64,000 bases of DNA from Virgibacillus phasianinus. Its GTDB lineage: Bacteria > Bacillota > Bacilli > Bacillales > Amphibacillaceae. This document shows, piece after piece, positions 19,134 to 27,876 of this stretch; the stretch's first letter is position 1, and each line of letters starts with the position of its first letter. The stretch spans positions 1,612,001-1,676,000 of the forward strand of contig NZ_CP022315.1 of NCBI RefSeq assembly GCF_002216775.1, in the 5' to 3' direction. Both the position numbers and the translations under genes were made by a program. The notes under the pieces are model-generated. The model did no database searches. It had not been told where the DNA came from and worked only from the letters and a program-made list of their open reading frames with translations.

Positions 19134-19162
19134 TTCAACTAATCCAACTTTTATGGTACAAT
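19134..19162 (+). promoter_or_regulatory. Candidate promoter of the GntR/FadR gene
   Basis: TTCAAC (19134-19139), 17 bases, TACAAT (19157-19162). Just downstream is TTGGACCA, a half-palindrome loosely like the TGGTnnnACCA operators of FCD-type GntR proteins, so autoregulation is possible. Confidence 0.55.
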
Positions 19163-19217
19163 CAACAAAATTGGACCAGCCACTTTACCACTTAATGCTG
19201 AGGAAGGGATGAGCGGT

Positions 19218-19916
19218 ATGAATTTATCGCCTGTTGTCAGGAAGAAGCGGGTGTATCAGGATATTGTGGAACAAATAAAACAGGCAATTGAAAGGGGAGA
19301 GATACTTCATGGTGAAAAGCTGCCTTCCGAAAGAACCTTAGCAGAAAGTTTTTCTGTTTCGCGTTCATCTGTCAAGGAAGCTTTCAGCGTTTTGGAATCG
19401 GCTGGTGTTGTTGAGATTAAGCAGGGAAGTGGCGTTTTTTTACTTAAAAATAGTACAGAAGATACCATCACGAAAATCAATGCGGCAATCCGCGGGGTAG
19501 CGGTTGATATTGTGGAATTGATGGAATTAAGACAAGCAATTGAAGGGGATGCGGCGTACTATGCGGCAATGCGTGGAAGCAGGGAAGATGTAGAAGCAGT
19601 GTACCAAGCGTTCGGTGATTTGGAAAAAGCAGTCATAAATGAAAAAGTTGCTGCGGAAGAGGATTTCGCATTTCACATGTCGATTGCAAAGGCAGCCAGA
19701 AATTCAATTATTGAGAAGGTAATGTATATGCTTTCCGATCAAGTCCTAGAGGGTTTGAGTAAGAGTCGGGCTAACACTTTGGCGGCACCGAATAAGAGCC
19801 AACTGATTTTGGAAGAGCACAGGATGATTTATCACGCTATCCGGGATGGCAATCCTGAATTAGCAAAAGAGGCAATGTGTAATCATTTGCAGAAAGTAAA
19901 ACAGCGGTATTTGTAA
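19218..19916 (+). CDS. GntR-family transcriptional regulator, FadR/FCD type
   Basis: 232 residues from the ATG at 19218; the ATG at 19209 touches the AGGAAGGG site and is unlikely. The N-terminal winged helix shows LPSERTLAESFSVSRSSVKEA and a wing with IKQGSGVFL. The C-terminal all-helical FCD domain keeps the metal/acid-binding Asp and three His (EEDFAFHMSIA, EEHRMIYHAI, CNHLQKV). FCD regulators respond to small carboxylic acids such as lactate, glycolate or 2-hydroxy acids. The gene directly precedes the Nramp-like transporter and L-2-hydroxyglutarate oxidase, so it probably controls these and senses a hydroxy- or dicarboxylate. Confidence 0.85.
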   Translation: MNLSPVVRKKRVYQDIVEQIKQAIERGEILHGEKLPSERTLAESFSVSRSSVKEAFSVLESAGVVEIKQGSGVFLLKNSTEDTITKINAAIRGVAVDIVELMELRQAIEGDAAYYAAMRGSREDVEAVYQAFGDLEKAVINEKVAAEEDFAFHMSIAKAARNSIIEKVMYMLSDQVLEGLSKSRANTLAAPNKSQLILEEHRMIYHAIRDGNPELAKEAMCNHLQKVKQRYL

Positions 19917-19971
19917 TAACTTGCATTTATTTCTTAAATTTATTTAAAGCGCTTACAGGGAGGTTGTTAAT

Positions 19972-21261
19972 GTGAATACGGATCCAATTATTGAAAGGGA
20001 GATATCAACTCCCAGAAGTACACCCACAGCACCAAAGACCTTTAAAGGGAAACTAAAAACGATAGGGCCTGGGTTTGTAACTGCTGCAACAGGTGTTGGA
20101 ACGGGAGACTTGATTGCCGCTTTAGTTGCGGGGGCAGCGTTTGGTACGACACTGGCATGGGCTATCCTGGTCGGTTCCATTTTTAAATACTTTTTTACGG
20201 AGGGAATGGGGCGCTGGCAGCTGGCTACAGGGAAGACGATCCTTGAGGGCTTTACTTCGCTTGGCAAATGGGCAACAGGGTATTTTGGTGTTTATTCCGT
20301 TTTGTGGGGATTTAGTTATGGCGCCGCAGCTATGTCAACCAGTGCCATTATGATGGTGACCATGTTTCCCATCATGCCATTATGGGCTTGGGCAATTATT
20401 CACGGATTGGCAGGCATGGCATTAGTCCTGACTGGTCGTTACAAATTGTTTGAGAAGGTTATGACGGTCATGATCGGGATTATGTTCGTGACTGTTGTAG
20501 GGTCGGCTGTAATCCTAGCGCCGGATATCGGAAATGTAATAAGTGGCTTTGTTCCACGTACTGGTGATAGTTCCATGCTGCTTGTTCTAGGATTGCTTGG
20601 TGGTGTTGGTGGAACAATTACCATGGCTTCTTACGGATATTGGATTAGGGAAAAGAAGTGGGAAGGCAGATCATGGATTCCAATGATGAAGATGGACTCC
20701 GCTGTCGGATACATCATTACGGCAATCTTCACCTTGTCCCTACTCATTGTTGGAGCAGAATTCCTGTATGGAACTGGAATTGAAATTAATGGTGAAGAAG
20801 GCTTAGTAACACTTTCTAATTTATTTAGTGAAGAGTTTGGTTCAGTTGCGCGCTGGATGTTCCTGATCGGTGCATGGTCTGCGGCGTTTTCCTCATTACT
20901 TGGTGTTTGGAATGGTGTACCATATCTGTTTGCTGACTTTGTTCGCATGATGCGTAAAAAGGAAAATCGTCCGGATAAACCAGTTTCTGAAAAGGACCCT
21001 GCATACCGGGCATATCTGCTATGGCTGACGTTCCCGCCGATGCTTCTATTATTCTTTGGGAAACCGGTATTCATCGTTATTATTTATGGTGCGCTTGGAG
21101 CCTTGTTCATGCCATTTTTGGCTTTTACACTGCTTTGGCTAAATAATTCTTCACGAGTGGGAAAAGGTTTTAGAAACGGCTGGCTTTCAAATATTGTTTT
21201 AACAGCTTGCGTTATTCTGTTTGTGTATTTAGGAATAATTGAACTTATTGATTTGTTTTAA
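19972..21261 (+). CDS. Nramp-family transporter with non-canonical metal-site motifs
   Basis: 429 residues with a GTG start (GGGAGG upstream) and about eleven membrane helices. TM1 begins KTIGPGFVTAATGVGTGDL, which lines up with the Nramp signature GPGF...DPGN, but the metal-binding Asp and Asn positions read GTGD. The TM6 equivalent of MPH reads MAS in GGTITMASYGYW. The family fold is clear, but classical Mn/Fe transport by this copy is doubtful; related NRAMP-like proteins carry other cations or have unknown substrates. It sits between an FCD regulator and an L-2-hydroxyglutarate oxidase, 18 bases upstream of the latter's start codon, so the three are probably one unit. Confidence 0.78.
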   Translation: MNTDPIIEREISTPRSTPTAPKTFKGKLKTIGPGFVTAATGVGTGDLIAALVAGAAFGTTLAWAILVGSIFKYFFTEGMGRWQLATGKTILEGFTSLGKWATGYFGVYSVLWGFSYGAAAMSTSAIMMVTMFPIMPLWAWAIIHGLAGMALVLTGRYKLFEKVMTVMIGIMFVTVVGSAVILAPDIGNVISGFVPRTGDSSMLLVLGLLGGVGGTITMASYGYWIREKKWEGRSWIPMMKMDSAVGYIITAIFTLSLLIVGAEFLYGTGIEINGEEGLVTLSNLFSEEFGSVARWMFLIGAWSAAFSSLLGVWNGVPYLFADFVRMMRKKENRPDKPVSEKDPAYRAYLLWLTFPPMLLLFFGKPVFIVIIYGALGALFMPFLAFTLLWLNNSSRVGKGFRNGWLSNIVLTACVILFVYLGIIELIDLF

Positions 21262-21279
21262 TTGAGGGAGGAAGACCAG

Positions 21280-22479
21280 ATGATTTATGATTATGCAATT
21301 ATCGGTGGCGGAATTATTGGACTTTCTGTTGGAATGGAGGTCAGTAAACGCTATCCAGATGCATCTATTTTAGTAATTGAAAAGGAATCTGAACTCGCGC
21401 TTCACCAAACTGGAAGAAACAGCGGAGTAATCCACTCCGGTATTTATTACAAACCTGGCAGTTTAAAAGCAGAATTGGCCCGAAAAGGTAATCAACAAAT
21501 GGCGGATTTTTGTAAGGAACATGGGATTGATTACGATATATGCGGGAAAGTAATCGTAGCAACGGAAGAAGAGGAGCTCCCGCTACTTGAGGATCTGTAT
21601 CAAAGAGGTTTGCAAAATCAACTGAATGTCGAAAAAATTTCAGTTGAGGAGCTAGGTGATATTGAACCAAATGTCAAAGGGATTGCCGCGATTCGTGTCC
21701 CAAGCACCGGTATCGTAAATTACAAAGAGGTCGCGAAAAAATTTGCGGCTATCATTAAGCAAAGCGGTGGGGAAATTGCCTTGGATACAGAAGTTCAGGA
21801 TATTATTCCGGGAGAGGAAGGTGTCGAATTAAAAACGAATAAGGGCACCTACTCTAGCCATTATCTGATTAACTGTGCAGGCTTGTTCAGTGACCGGATT
21901 ACGCAAATGGCTAATATCAAAACGGATTTAAAAATTATTCCATTTCGCGGGGAATATTATGAATTGAAGCCAGCCAAGCAACACTTGGTAAAGCATCTAG
22001 TTTACCCTGTCCCTAATCCGGACTTTCCGTTCTTAGGTGTTCACTTTACGAGAATGACGGACGGCAGGATTTTAATCGGACCCAATTCCGTCTTTAGCTT
22101 TAAGCGGGAAGGGTATAAAAAAACGGATTTCCATTTAAAAGACTTCATGGAAGCGGCAACCTATCCAGGGTTTCTGAAATTGGCAACTGGCAATCTATCA
22201 GAAGGATTAAAAGAAATGTTCCGGTCCTATAGTAAAAAGGCGTTCATAAAAGATGTCCAGCGATTTTTCCCAGATATTGAAGAAGACGATATCCAGCCAG
22301 CAGACGCAGGGGTTCGTGCCCAGGCGCTTGATCATGAAGGGAATCTGCTGGATGATTTCGCCATTATCCAAGACAAACGGGCTGTCCATGTTTGCAATGC
22401 CCCTTCACCGGCAGCAACAGCCTCTATTGAAATTGGGAAAAATATTGTGGATTATTTGGAGAAAAGTGTCCGGGTGTAG
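21280..22479 (+). CDS. lhgO: L-2-hydroxyglutarate oxidase LhgO
   Basis: 399 residues from the ATG at 21280; GGGAGGAAG lies just before it, whereas the upstream TTG at 21262 directly abuts the previous stop. The FAD-binding GGGIIGLSVGMEV is at residues 8-20, and HQTGRNSGVIHSGIYY near 45-60 is typical of LhgO. The enzyme oxidises L-2-hydroxyglutarate to 2-oxoglutarate and passes electrons to quinone at the membrane. It serves glutarate catabolism or repair of a dead-end product of malate dehydrogenase. It is cotranscribed with the Nramp-like gene. Confidence 0.88.
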   Translation: MIYDYAIIGGGIIGLSVGMEVSKRYPDASILVIEKESELALHQTGRNSGVIHSGIYYKPGSLKAELARKGNQQMADFCKEHGIDYDICGKVIVATEEEELPLLEDLYQRGLQNQLNVEKISVEELGDIEPNVKGIAAIRVPSTGIVNYKEVAKKFAAIIKQSGGEIALDTEVQDIIPGEEGVELKTNKGTYSSHYLINCAGLFSDRITQMANIKTDLKIIPFRGEYYELKPAKQHLVKHLVYPVPNPDFPFLGVHFTRMTDGRILIGPNSVFSFKREGYKKTDFHLKDFMEAATYPGFLKLATGNLSEGLKEMFRSYSKKAFIKDVQRFFPDIEEDDIQPADAGVRAQALDHEGNLLDDFAIIQDKRAVHVCNAPSPAATASIEIGKNIVDYLEKSVRV

Positions 22480-22530
22480 AGGGGATTATGGTGGGATCGG
22501 TGGTGTGAAGATAAGCGTAGTCTCTGGAAA

Positions 22531-22809
22531 ATATATCGGCCAAACCGGGGATATATCGGCCAAAATATGAATATATCAGCCAAATTCAAGATATAACCGC
22601 CAAATCAGAAATATATCAGCCAAATTCAAGATATAACCGCCAAATTAAGAATATATCGGCCAACTCCAAGATATAACGGCCGAATTGTTAATATATCGGC
22701 CAAATCCAAGATAAAACGGCCGAATTGTCAATATATCAGCCAAATTCAGGATATAACGGCCAAACTAAAGTATATCGGCCGATCCTTGGATTTATCAGCC
22801 AACTACGTG
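22531..22809. repeat. Fourteen degenerate 20-bp tandem repeats (core atatatcggccaaa)
   Basis: From 22531 the consensus ATATATCRGCCAAAT plus five variable bases recurs every 20 bases; one late unit is 19 bases. Units alternate between an ATATATC and an ATATAAC form, giving a partial 40-base superperiod (units at 22571 and 22611 are identical). No long ORF runs through on either strand. It lies between lhgO and its terminator. Confidence 0.88.
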
Positions 22810-22860
22810 CCAGACCACGAGGCTAAACCGGGAAACCTAAAAAAACATAAATCTAAAAAT

Positions 22861-22893
22861 GAAGGGGCTAATCCAAATCGGATTAGCCCCTTC
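22861..22893. terminator. Bidirectional terminator, lhgO side / lrp gene
   Basis: Perfect 14-base arms (22861-22874 and 22880-22893) around a 5-base loop, A-rich before and 8 bases from the stop of the convergent regulator gene. Confidence 0.85.
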
Positions 22894-22900
22894 TGATAAG

Positions 22901-23350
22901 CTAAAGCTTATAACCCGTCCGACTCTTAAACCGTTTCAACAAAACGGAACTTTCTACTCTTGTGATCCCTTGCACCGAATACAATTCATTATTAATAAAG
23001 ATTTCCAGCATTTTAAAATCTTCCACCAGAACATGCATGTGCAGTGTACTTGGCCCAGTCATCTGGTAAATGCTCGCGACACTTGGATTGTCAGCGAGAT
23101 TTTGCGCTACTTCCTGCAATTGTTTTGGTTCAACATCCACTTCGAAAAAGGCAGAAACATTCTTACCGATTTTCTCCGAGTTGATCACAACTGTAAAGTT
23201 CTCAATTATTCCCTTATCGATCAGGTTTTGTATTCTGTCTTTAACGGCGACTCGGGACAACCCAACCTTCTCTGCCAGCTTTACATATGAAATTCTTCCA
23301 TCCTCGACTAATATCTCTAAAAGTTCTTGATCAATGCTATCATAGTCCAT
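22901..23350 (-). CDS. ywrC: Lrp/AsnC-family regulator, YwrC-like
   Basis: 149 residues. The N-terminal helix-turn-helix (LVEDGRISYVKLAEKVGLSR) and C-terminal RAM/AsnC ligand domain (about residues 68-145) are clear. In B. subtilis the Lrp-type regulator YwrC (ChrS) is next to ywrD, ywrA and ywrB. Here a ywrD-like, ywrB-like and ywrA-like set lies at the far end of the divergent operon, so I name it by that context as well as by family. It probably senses an amino acid or peptide product and controls both directions from the shared 255-base region. Confidence 0.8.
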   Translation of the reverse strand: MDYDSIDQELLEILVEDGRISYVKLAEKVGLSRVAVKDRIQNLIDKGIIENFTVVINSEKIGKNVSAFFEVDVEPKQLQEVAQNLADNPSVASIYQMTGPSTLHMHVLVEDFKMLEIFINNELYSVQGITRVESSVLLKRFKSRTGYKL

Positions 23351-23391
23351 CGCATTTGCTCCTAAAAAATAATAGTGTATCGTTCCTTTTT

Positions 23392-23420
23392 ATAGTATCA
23401 GAAAACTGGAATACTAACAA
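23392..23420 (-). promoter_or_regulatory. Candidate sigma-A promoter of the lrp-type gene
   Basis: On the minus strand TTGTTA (23415-23420), 17 bases, TACTAT (23392-23397), about 40 bases before the start codon. Confidence 0.6.
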
Positions 23421-23525
23421 AAGTTAAAAATGGTAAATTATATACAAAAAGAATACAATGAAATCAATTTTTAGTAAAAATGAAAGTTATATATCAATTT
23501 TAACTTACTTTTGTACGAAAATCTA

Positions 23526-23554
23526 TTGACTTTAATTTTCTAACTTTGTATTAT
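23526..23554 (+). promoter_or_regulatory. Sigma-A promoter of the peptide transporter operon
   Basis: TTGACT (23526-23531), 17 bases, TATTAT (23549-23554). It is the best promoter match in the region and lies about 50 bases before the first permease start. Confidence 0.75.
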
Positions 23555-23583
23555 ATTAATAACTTATTAAATAGTTAGAAAAT
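23535..23583. promoter_or_regulatory. 11-bp inverted repeat straddling the promoter, candidate operator
   Basis: ATTTTCTAACT (23535-23545) and its exact reverse complement AGTTAGAAAAT (23573-23583). One arm lies between the -35 and -10 boxes, the other just after the expected start point, a classic repressor layout. The divergent Lrp-type regulator is the obvious candidate ligand. Confidence 0.6.
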
Positions 23584-23605
23584 AACAACGCAGAGGAGGG
23601 ATACG

Positions 23606-24547
23606 GTGATTGGATTAATTATTAGAAGGATTTTTCAATTGATTTTACTGCTATTAGGCATTTCTTTCTTAGTTTTTATGAGTATGCATGTTGCACCGGG
23701 TGATCCGGCAACTATTATTGGCGGGCCAACAGCCAGTTCTTCAGATCTCGAGGCAATTCGGGAAAGTATGGGTTTGGATAGACCTGTTTTGATTCAATAT
23801 GTTGATTATCTCGGTGGAATTTTACAAGGTGACTTTGGTTATTCTTTCCAGACTGGTCAATCGGTAACAGAAGCTATTCTTACCCGCTTTCCAAATACAA
23901 TTAAGCTTTCCATTGCAAGCATGGTTGTTGCCATAATTATTGGGATTGTTGCAGGTATTATCGCAGCAATAAAACAAAATTCCTGGATTGACATTTCAAG
24001 CACTACTTTCTCTTTAGCTGGGGTATCCATACCAAACTTTTGGTTAGGAACAATGTTAATACTAGTGTTTGGCGTACAACTTCAGTGGCTCCCAGTAGGT
24101 GGATTGAATGCCCCTATATATACGATTGAGGGTATAAAAGAGTTGATATTACCAGCGATTACATTGGGAACAGCCTCAGCAGCACTGATTGCTCGAATGA
24201 GCAGATCGTCAATGCTGGAAGTAATTAAATCTGATTATATTCGGACAGCAAAGGCTAAAGGTGTGAAGCGGAAGTCCGTAATATGGGTTCATGCTTTACG
24301 AAATGCAATGATACCTGTTGTTACAGTTATTGGAATTAATTTTGGAGCATTATTAGGTGGCACAATTATTACGGAGCAGGTTTTTGCTATTAATGGTATT
24401 GGCAGATTGATGATTGATGCGATTGCGTCAAGGGACTTTCCTGTAGTACAGGGGACTGTTTTATTGGTAGCGGCTATCTTCGTCATTGTAAATTTAATAG
24501 TCGATATCATTTATGCAATTATTGATCCGAGAATAACGTATAACTAG
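23606..24547 (+). CDS. Peptide-type ABC transporter, first permease (DppB/OppB-like)
   Basis: 313 residues, GTG start after GAGGAGGG. Six membrane helices; the N-terminal MHVAPGDPATII is the DppB/OppB hallmark and the coupling loop is near KAKGVKRKSVIWVHALRNAMIPVV (about residues 210-235). It forms the import channel with the next permease. The operon has all five parts of an Opp/Dpp/Gsi system. The substrate is not readable, but the gamma-glutamyltransferase downstream suggests gamma-glutamyl peptides such as glutathione. Confidence 0.88.
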   Translation: MIGLIIRRIFQLILLLLGISFLVFMSMHVAPGDPATIIGGPTASSSDLEAIRESMGLDRPVLIQYVDYLGGILQGDFGYSFQTGQSVTEAILTRFPNTIKLSIASMVVAIIIGIVAGIIAAIKQNSWIDISSTTFSLAGVSIPNFWLGTMLILVFGVQLQWLPVGGLNAPIYTIEGIKELILPAITLGTASAALIARMSRSSMLEVIKSDYIRTAKAKGVKRKSVIWVHALRNAMIPVVTVIGINFGALLGGTIITEQVFAINGIGRLMIDAIASRDFPVVQGTVLLVAAIFVIVNLIVDIIYAIIDPRITYN

Positions 24548-24566
24548 CTGAAAGGAGGTAAAGGTT

Positions 24567-25463
24567 GTGTCATTTGATGAAGCTTTAGATGATAAAAGGA
24601 TAAAATCCAAGCGAAAAGAAAGCTATTTTGCCCAAACCCTTAAGCGTGTTCTCAAGAATAAACTAGCGGTCTTCGGGATTGTCATCATTACGATACTTAT
24701 TTTATTAGCTATTTTTGCTCCATTCCTTGTTAGCTATGGCCCATATGAGCAGAACTTAACTGCAACAGAACTTGGAATTGGGGCACAGGGACACTTTCTT
24801 GGAACAGATAACTATGGAAGAGATATGTGGTCGCGGTTAGTGTATGGCGCGAGAATATCACTTATTGTAGGTTTGTCGTCGGTAATATTAGGATTAATTG
24901 GAGGCCTTACACTCGGTCTGCTTGGTGGCTATTATCAAAAAATCGATGGGATTATTATGCGAATTGTAGATTTGTTATTTGCGTTTCCTGGTATTCTACT
25001 AGCTATGTTAATTATTGCAATGTTAGGAACGAGTCTAGTGAATGTAGTGATTGCAATTAGTATTTGGTCCATTCCAGGCTGTGCAAGAATCGTAAGAGGA
25101 AGTGTTTTATCGGTTAAAAAACAAGAATACATTATGGCTATGAAGTCTTTGGGTGCCAGTGATGCACGAATCATTCTTAAACATATATTACCTAATTGCA
25201 CAGCACCCATTATTGTATTTGCAACCATGAGAATGGGTACAGCGATCTTGTCCACATCAGCTTTAAGTTTCCTTGGTTTAGGTGCTCAGCCTCCAACGCC
25301 GGAGTGGGGAGCGATGATAGCAGCGGGGCAAGACTTTATGTGGAGTGCGCCCCTGATGTCAATCATTCCAGGAATAGCTATTATGCTGACTATTTTTGCC
25401 TTTAATGTTGTTGGTGATGGATTGAGAGATGCGTTAGATCCAAATATGGAACTAGATTTATAA
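24567..25463 (+). CDS. Peptide-type ABC transporter, second permease (DppC/OppC-like)
   Basis: 298 residues, GTG start with AAAGGAGG. An N-terminal cytoplasmic stretch is followed by six helices; LGTDNYGRDMWSRLVYGAR near residue 80 is the DppC/OppC signature and the coupling loop contains KSLGASDARIILKHILPN. It pairs with the upstream permease, 19 bases away. Confidence 0.9.
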   Translation: MSFDEALDDKRIKSKRKESYFAQTLKRVLKNKLAVFGIVIITILILLAIFAPFLVSYGPYEQNLTATELGIGAQGHFLGTDNYGRDMWSRLVYGARISLIVGLSSVILGLIGGLTLGLLGGYYQKIDGIIMRIVDLLFAFPGILLAMLIIAMLGTSLVNVVIAISIWSIPGCARIVRGSVLSVKKQEYIMAMKSLGASDARIILKHILPNCTAPIIVFATMRMGTAILSTSALSFLGLGAQPPTPEWGAMIAAGQDFMWSAPLMSIIPGIAIMLTIFAFNVVGDGLRDALDPNMELDL

Positions 25464-25483
25464 AAACTATTGGAGGGTTATTG

Positions 25484-27022
25484 ATGAAAAACAATAGATA
25501 TTTTCTGCTAATGACATTTTTATTAATTGCAGTATTTGCCATTGCTGGTTGCAGTGATAAGAGCAGTGGGGAAAAGGGCAGCAGTGATGCACCGGCAGAA
25601 TTAACCTATGCAACCACTACAGATGCAGCTGGATTGTCACCCATTGATACGAATGACTCAGTTTCTTCTAATGTTACGTACCAGATCTATGAAACTTTAT
25701 TTACGCAAAACCCGGAAACAATGGAAATTGAACCATTATTGGCGGAATCATATGAAACTCCTGATGATAATACATGGGTAATAAAATTGCGCGAAGGTAT
25801 CACTTTCCATGATGGAACACCATTTAATGCTAAGGCTGTAAAGTATACATTCGAGCAAATTAAGGACCCCGAAAGAGCTGCACCAAGAGCATCCTTACTT
25901 GCACCAATTGAATCAATCGAGGTAAAGGATGAATATACGGTCGTACTTAAAACAAAAGAACCATACGGACCAATGCTGGCAGCTTTAAGTCATACGAATG
26001 CAGCCATTGTTAGTCCTACTGCGGATAAAGAAGGAGACATCAATAAGAACCCCGTTGGTACTGGCCCTTTTGTTTTTGAAGAATGGGTAGAAGGAGATCA
26101 CATCACATTAAAACGAAATGAAGACTACTGGAGAGATCCTGCGAAATTGGAAAAGGTAACCTACAAAGTGGTTCCTGAAACCTCGACAGCTATTTCCATG
26201 CTTGAAACTGGAGAGGTTCAGTTTATCGATGCATTACCTTCTGATCAGCTTCCAAGAATTGAATCCATTAAAGGGGTAGAAGTACAAAAGACTCCCGGAA
26301 CTCGTGTTTCCTATTTAGGATTTAATATGGAAAAAGCACCATTTAATGAATTGAAATTTAGGCAGGCGGTTGCCTATGGGGTTAATCAAAAGGCATATGT
26401 AAAACAATTAAATGGATTAGGAACCTATAATGAGAGCATCATTGGTCCAAAGGTGTTCGGCTATAATGAAGCAGCAAAAGATGAAGGCTATCCGTATGAT
26501 CAGGAAAAAGCTAAAAAAATGATTGAGGAAAATGGATACGGTGGAGAAAATATAACGCTGTTAGTAGCAAATCGTGATAATTATATGAAGATGGCAGAAA
26601 TTGTACAGTCACAGCTAACAGAAATTGGTCTGAATGTTGAAATTGAGACGATGGAGTGGGCAACCTTCCTAGAAACGGCTAGAAAAGGTGACTATCAAAT
26701 GACCTTCCTTGGTTGGGCAAATAGTACAGCAGATGGAAGTGAATTATTATATCCAAACCTGCATTCAGATAATATTGGCTCATCAAACTTTAGCAGATAT
26801 AGTAATGACGCGTTTGATAAATTAGTAGAAGCGTCTCGTTCAACGGTTGACCAGGACGCTCGTAAGGAAAAATTAAATGAGGCAAATAGTATGGCAATAA
26901 AAGATGCACCATGGATCGTTATGGAACATGGATCAGTAACTGCTGCTTATGATAAGTCTGTTAATGGCCTGGTTGTTGATCCAACAGGAAAATGGTCACT
27001 TTATAACGTTAGTAGAAAGTAG
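25484..27022 (+). CDS. Peptide-type ABC transporter, substrate-binding lipoprotein (SBP_bac_5)
   Basis: 512 residues from the ATG at 25484; the TTG one codon earlier is too near GGAGGG. A lipoprotein signal ends in AIAGC, so the mature protein starts at that Cys and is anchored outside the membrane. Family landmarks are the domain start LTYATTTDAAGLSPID, ITFHDGTPFNAKAVKYTFEQ near residue 110, and NPVGTGPFVFEEW near 190. It captures the peptide or related ligand. The DppA/GsiB group includes dipeptide, glutathione and opine binders, and the exact ligand is open. Confidence 0.9.
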   Translation: MKNNRYFLLMTFLLIAVFAIAGCSDKSSGEKGSSDAPAELTYATTTDAAGLSPIDTNDSVSSNVTYQIYETLFTQNPETMEIEPLLAESYETPDDNTWVIKLREGITFHDGTPFNAKAVKYTFEQIKDPERAAPRASLLAPIESIEVKDEYTVVLKTKEPYGPMLAALSHTNAAIVSPTADKEGDINKNPVGTGPFVFEEWVEGDHITLKRNEDYWRDPAKLEKVTYKVVPETSTAISMLETGEVQFIDALPSDQLPRIESIKGVEVQKTPGTRVSYLGFNMEKAPFNELKFRQAVAYGVNQKAYVKQLNGLGTYNESIIGPKVFGYNEAAKDEGYPYDQEKAKKMIEENGYGGENITLLVANRDNYMKMAEIVQSQLTEIGLNVEIETMEWATFLETARKGDYQMTFLGWANSTADGSELLYPNLHSDNIGSSNFSRYSNDAFDKLVEASRSTVDQDARKEKLNEANSMAIKDAPWIVMEHGSVTAAYDKSVNGLVVDPTGKWSLYNVSRK

Positions 27023-27030
27023 GGTTAGCA

Positions 27031-27876
27031 ATGGAACATTTACTTCAGGTTGAAAATCTTGTAACCCAATATCGAACAGCAGGCGGTAAAATGCCAGCTG
27101 TTCGTGATATCTCTTTCTCGGTCAATAAAGGGGAGACATTATGCATCGTGGGTGAATCCGGGTGCGGGAAAAGTGCTACATCTTTATCGATCATGGGTCT
27201 TTTACCAAGCAATGGAGAGGTCACTGGTTCCATCCGGTTAAAGGATAGGGAGTTAGTTGGTATATCCGAGGAGCAGCTGCAAAATATCAGGGGTAATGAA
27301 GTTTCAATGATTTTCCAGGAGCCAATGACTGCGTTAAATCCAGTTTTTAATATAGGGTTTCAACTCCGGGAACCATTAATGATCCATCGAAATATGTCTA
27401 AGAAAGAAGCTACACTGGTTGGAATTGATCTATTAAAGAAAGTGGGAATACCAAACCCAAAGGAGAAATTGAAACAGTATCCGCATGAGCTCAGTGGAGG
27501 AATGAGACAAAGGGTGATGATTGCAATGGCATTAGCCTGTGAACCTTCACTGTTAATAGCTGATGAACCGACAACCGCATTAGATGTGACCATTCAGGCT
27601 CAGATTTTGGATTTAATAGAAGATTTAAAGGAACAAATGGATATGGGTGTTGTGTTTGTTACACATGACATGGGTGTTGTAGCGGAGATAGCTGATCGGG
27701 TTATGGTCATGTTTGCTGGTGAAGTTGTTGAAACGGGAGATGTATCTAGTATTTTTAATAACCCAAAACATGAATATACCAAGAAGCTGTTGGCAGCAGT
27801 GCCAAACGTGGATGATGATACGAATTATTGGCTTCAGGAGGTGAAACAGCATGATAGAACAACAGCCACTTCTTGA
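27031..27876 (+). CDS. Peptide-type ABC transporter, ATPase (DppD/OppD-like)
   Basis: 281 residues, shorter than many OppD proteins (about 320-350) because the C-terminal oligopeptide-transporter extension is brief. Walker A GESGCGKSATS, signature LSGGMRQRVMIA and Walker B LLIADEPTTALD are all intact. Its 3' end overlaps the next ATPase gene by 26 bases, which suggests coupled translation of the heterodimer. Confidence 0.92.
   Translation: MEHLLQVENLVTQYRTAGGKMPAVRDISFSVNKGETLCIVGESGCGKSATSLSIMGLLPSNGEVTGSIRLKDRELVGISEEQLQNIRGNEVSMIFQEPMTALNPVFNIGFQLREPLMIHRNMSKKEATLVGIDLLKKVGIPNPKEKLKQYPHELSGGMRQRVMIAMALACEPSLLIADEPTTALDVTIQAQILDLIEDLKEQMDMGVVFVTHDMGVVAEIADRVMVMFAGEVVETGDVSSIFNNPKHEYTKKLLAAVPNVDDDTNYWLQEVKQHDRTTATS

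Noticed and set aside
22531-22809. Possible CRISPR array
   Set aside because: Units are contiguous 20-mers with only about five variable bases each, no unique spacers of 30 bases, and no cas genes nearby.
22859-23290. 143-residue plus-strand ORF
   Set aside because: It is the shadow of the Lrp-type regulator on the other strand and begins in its terminator.
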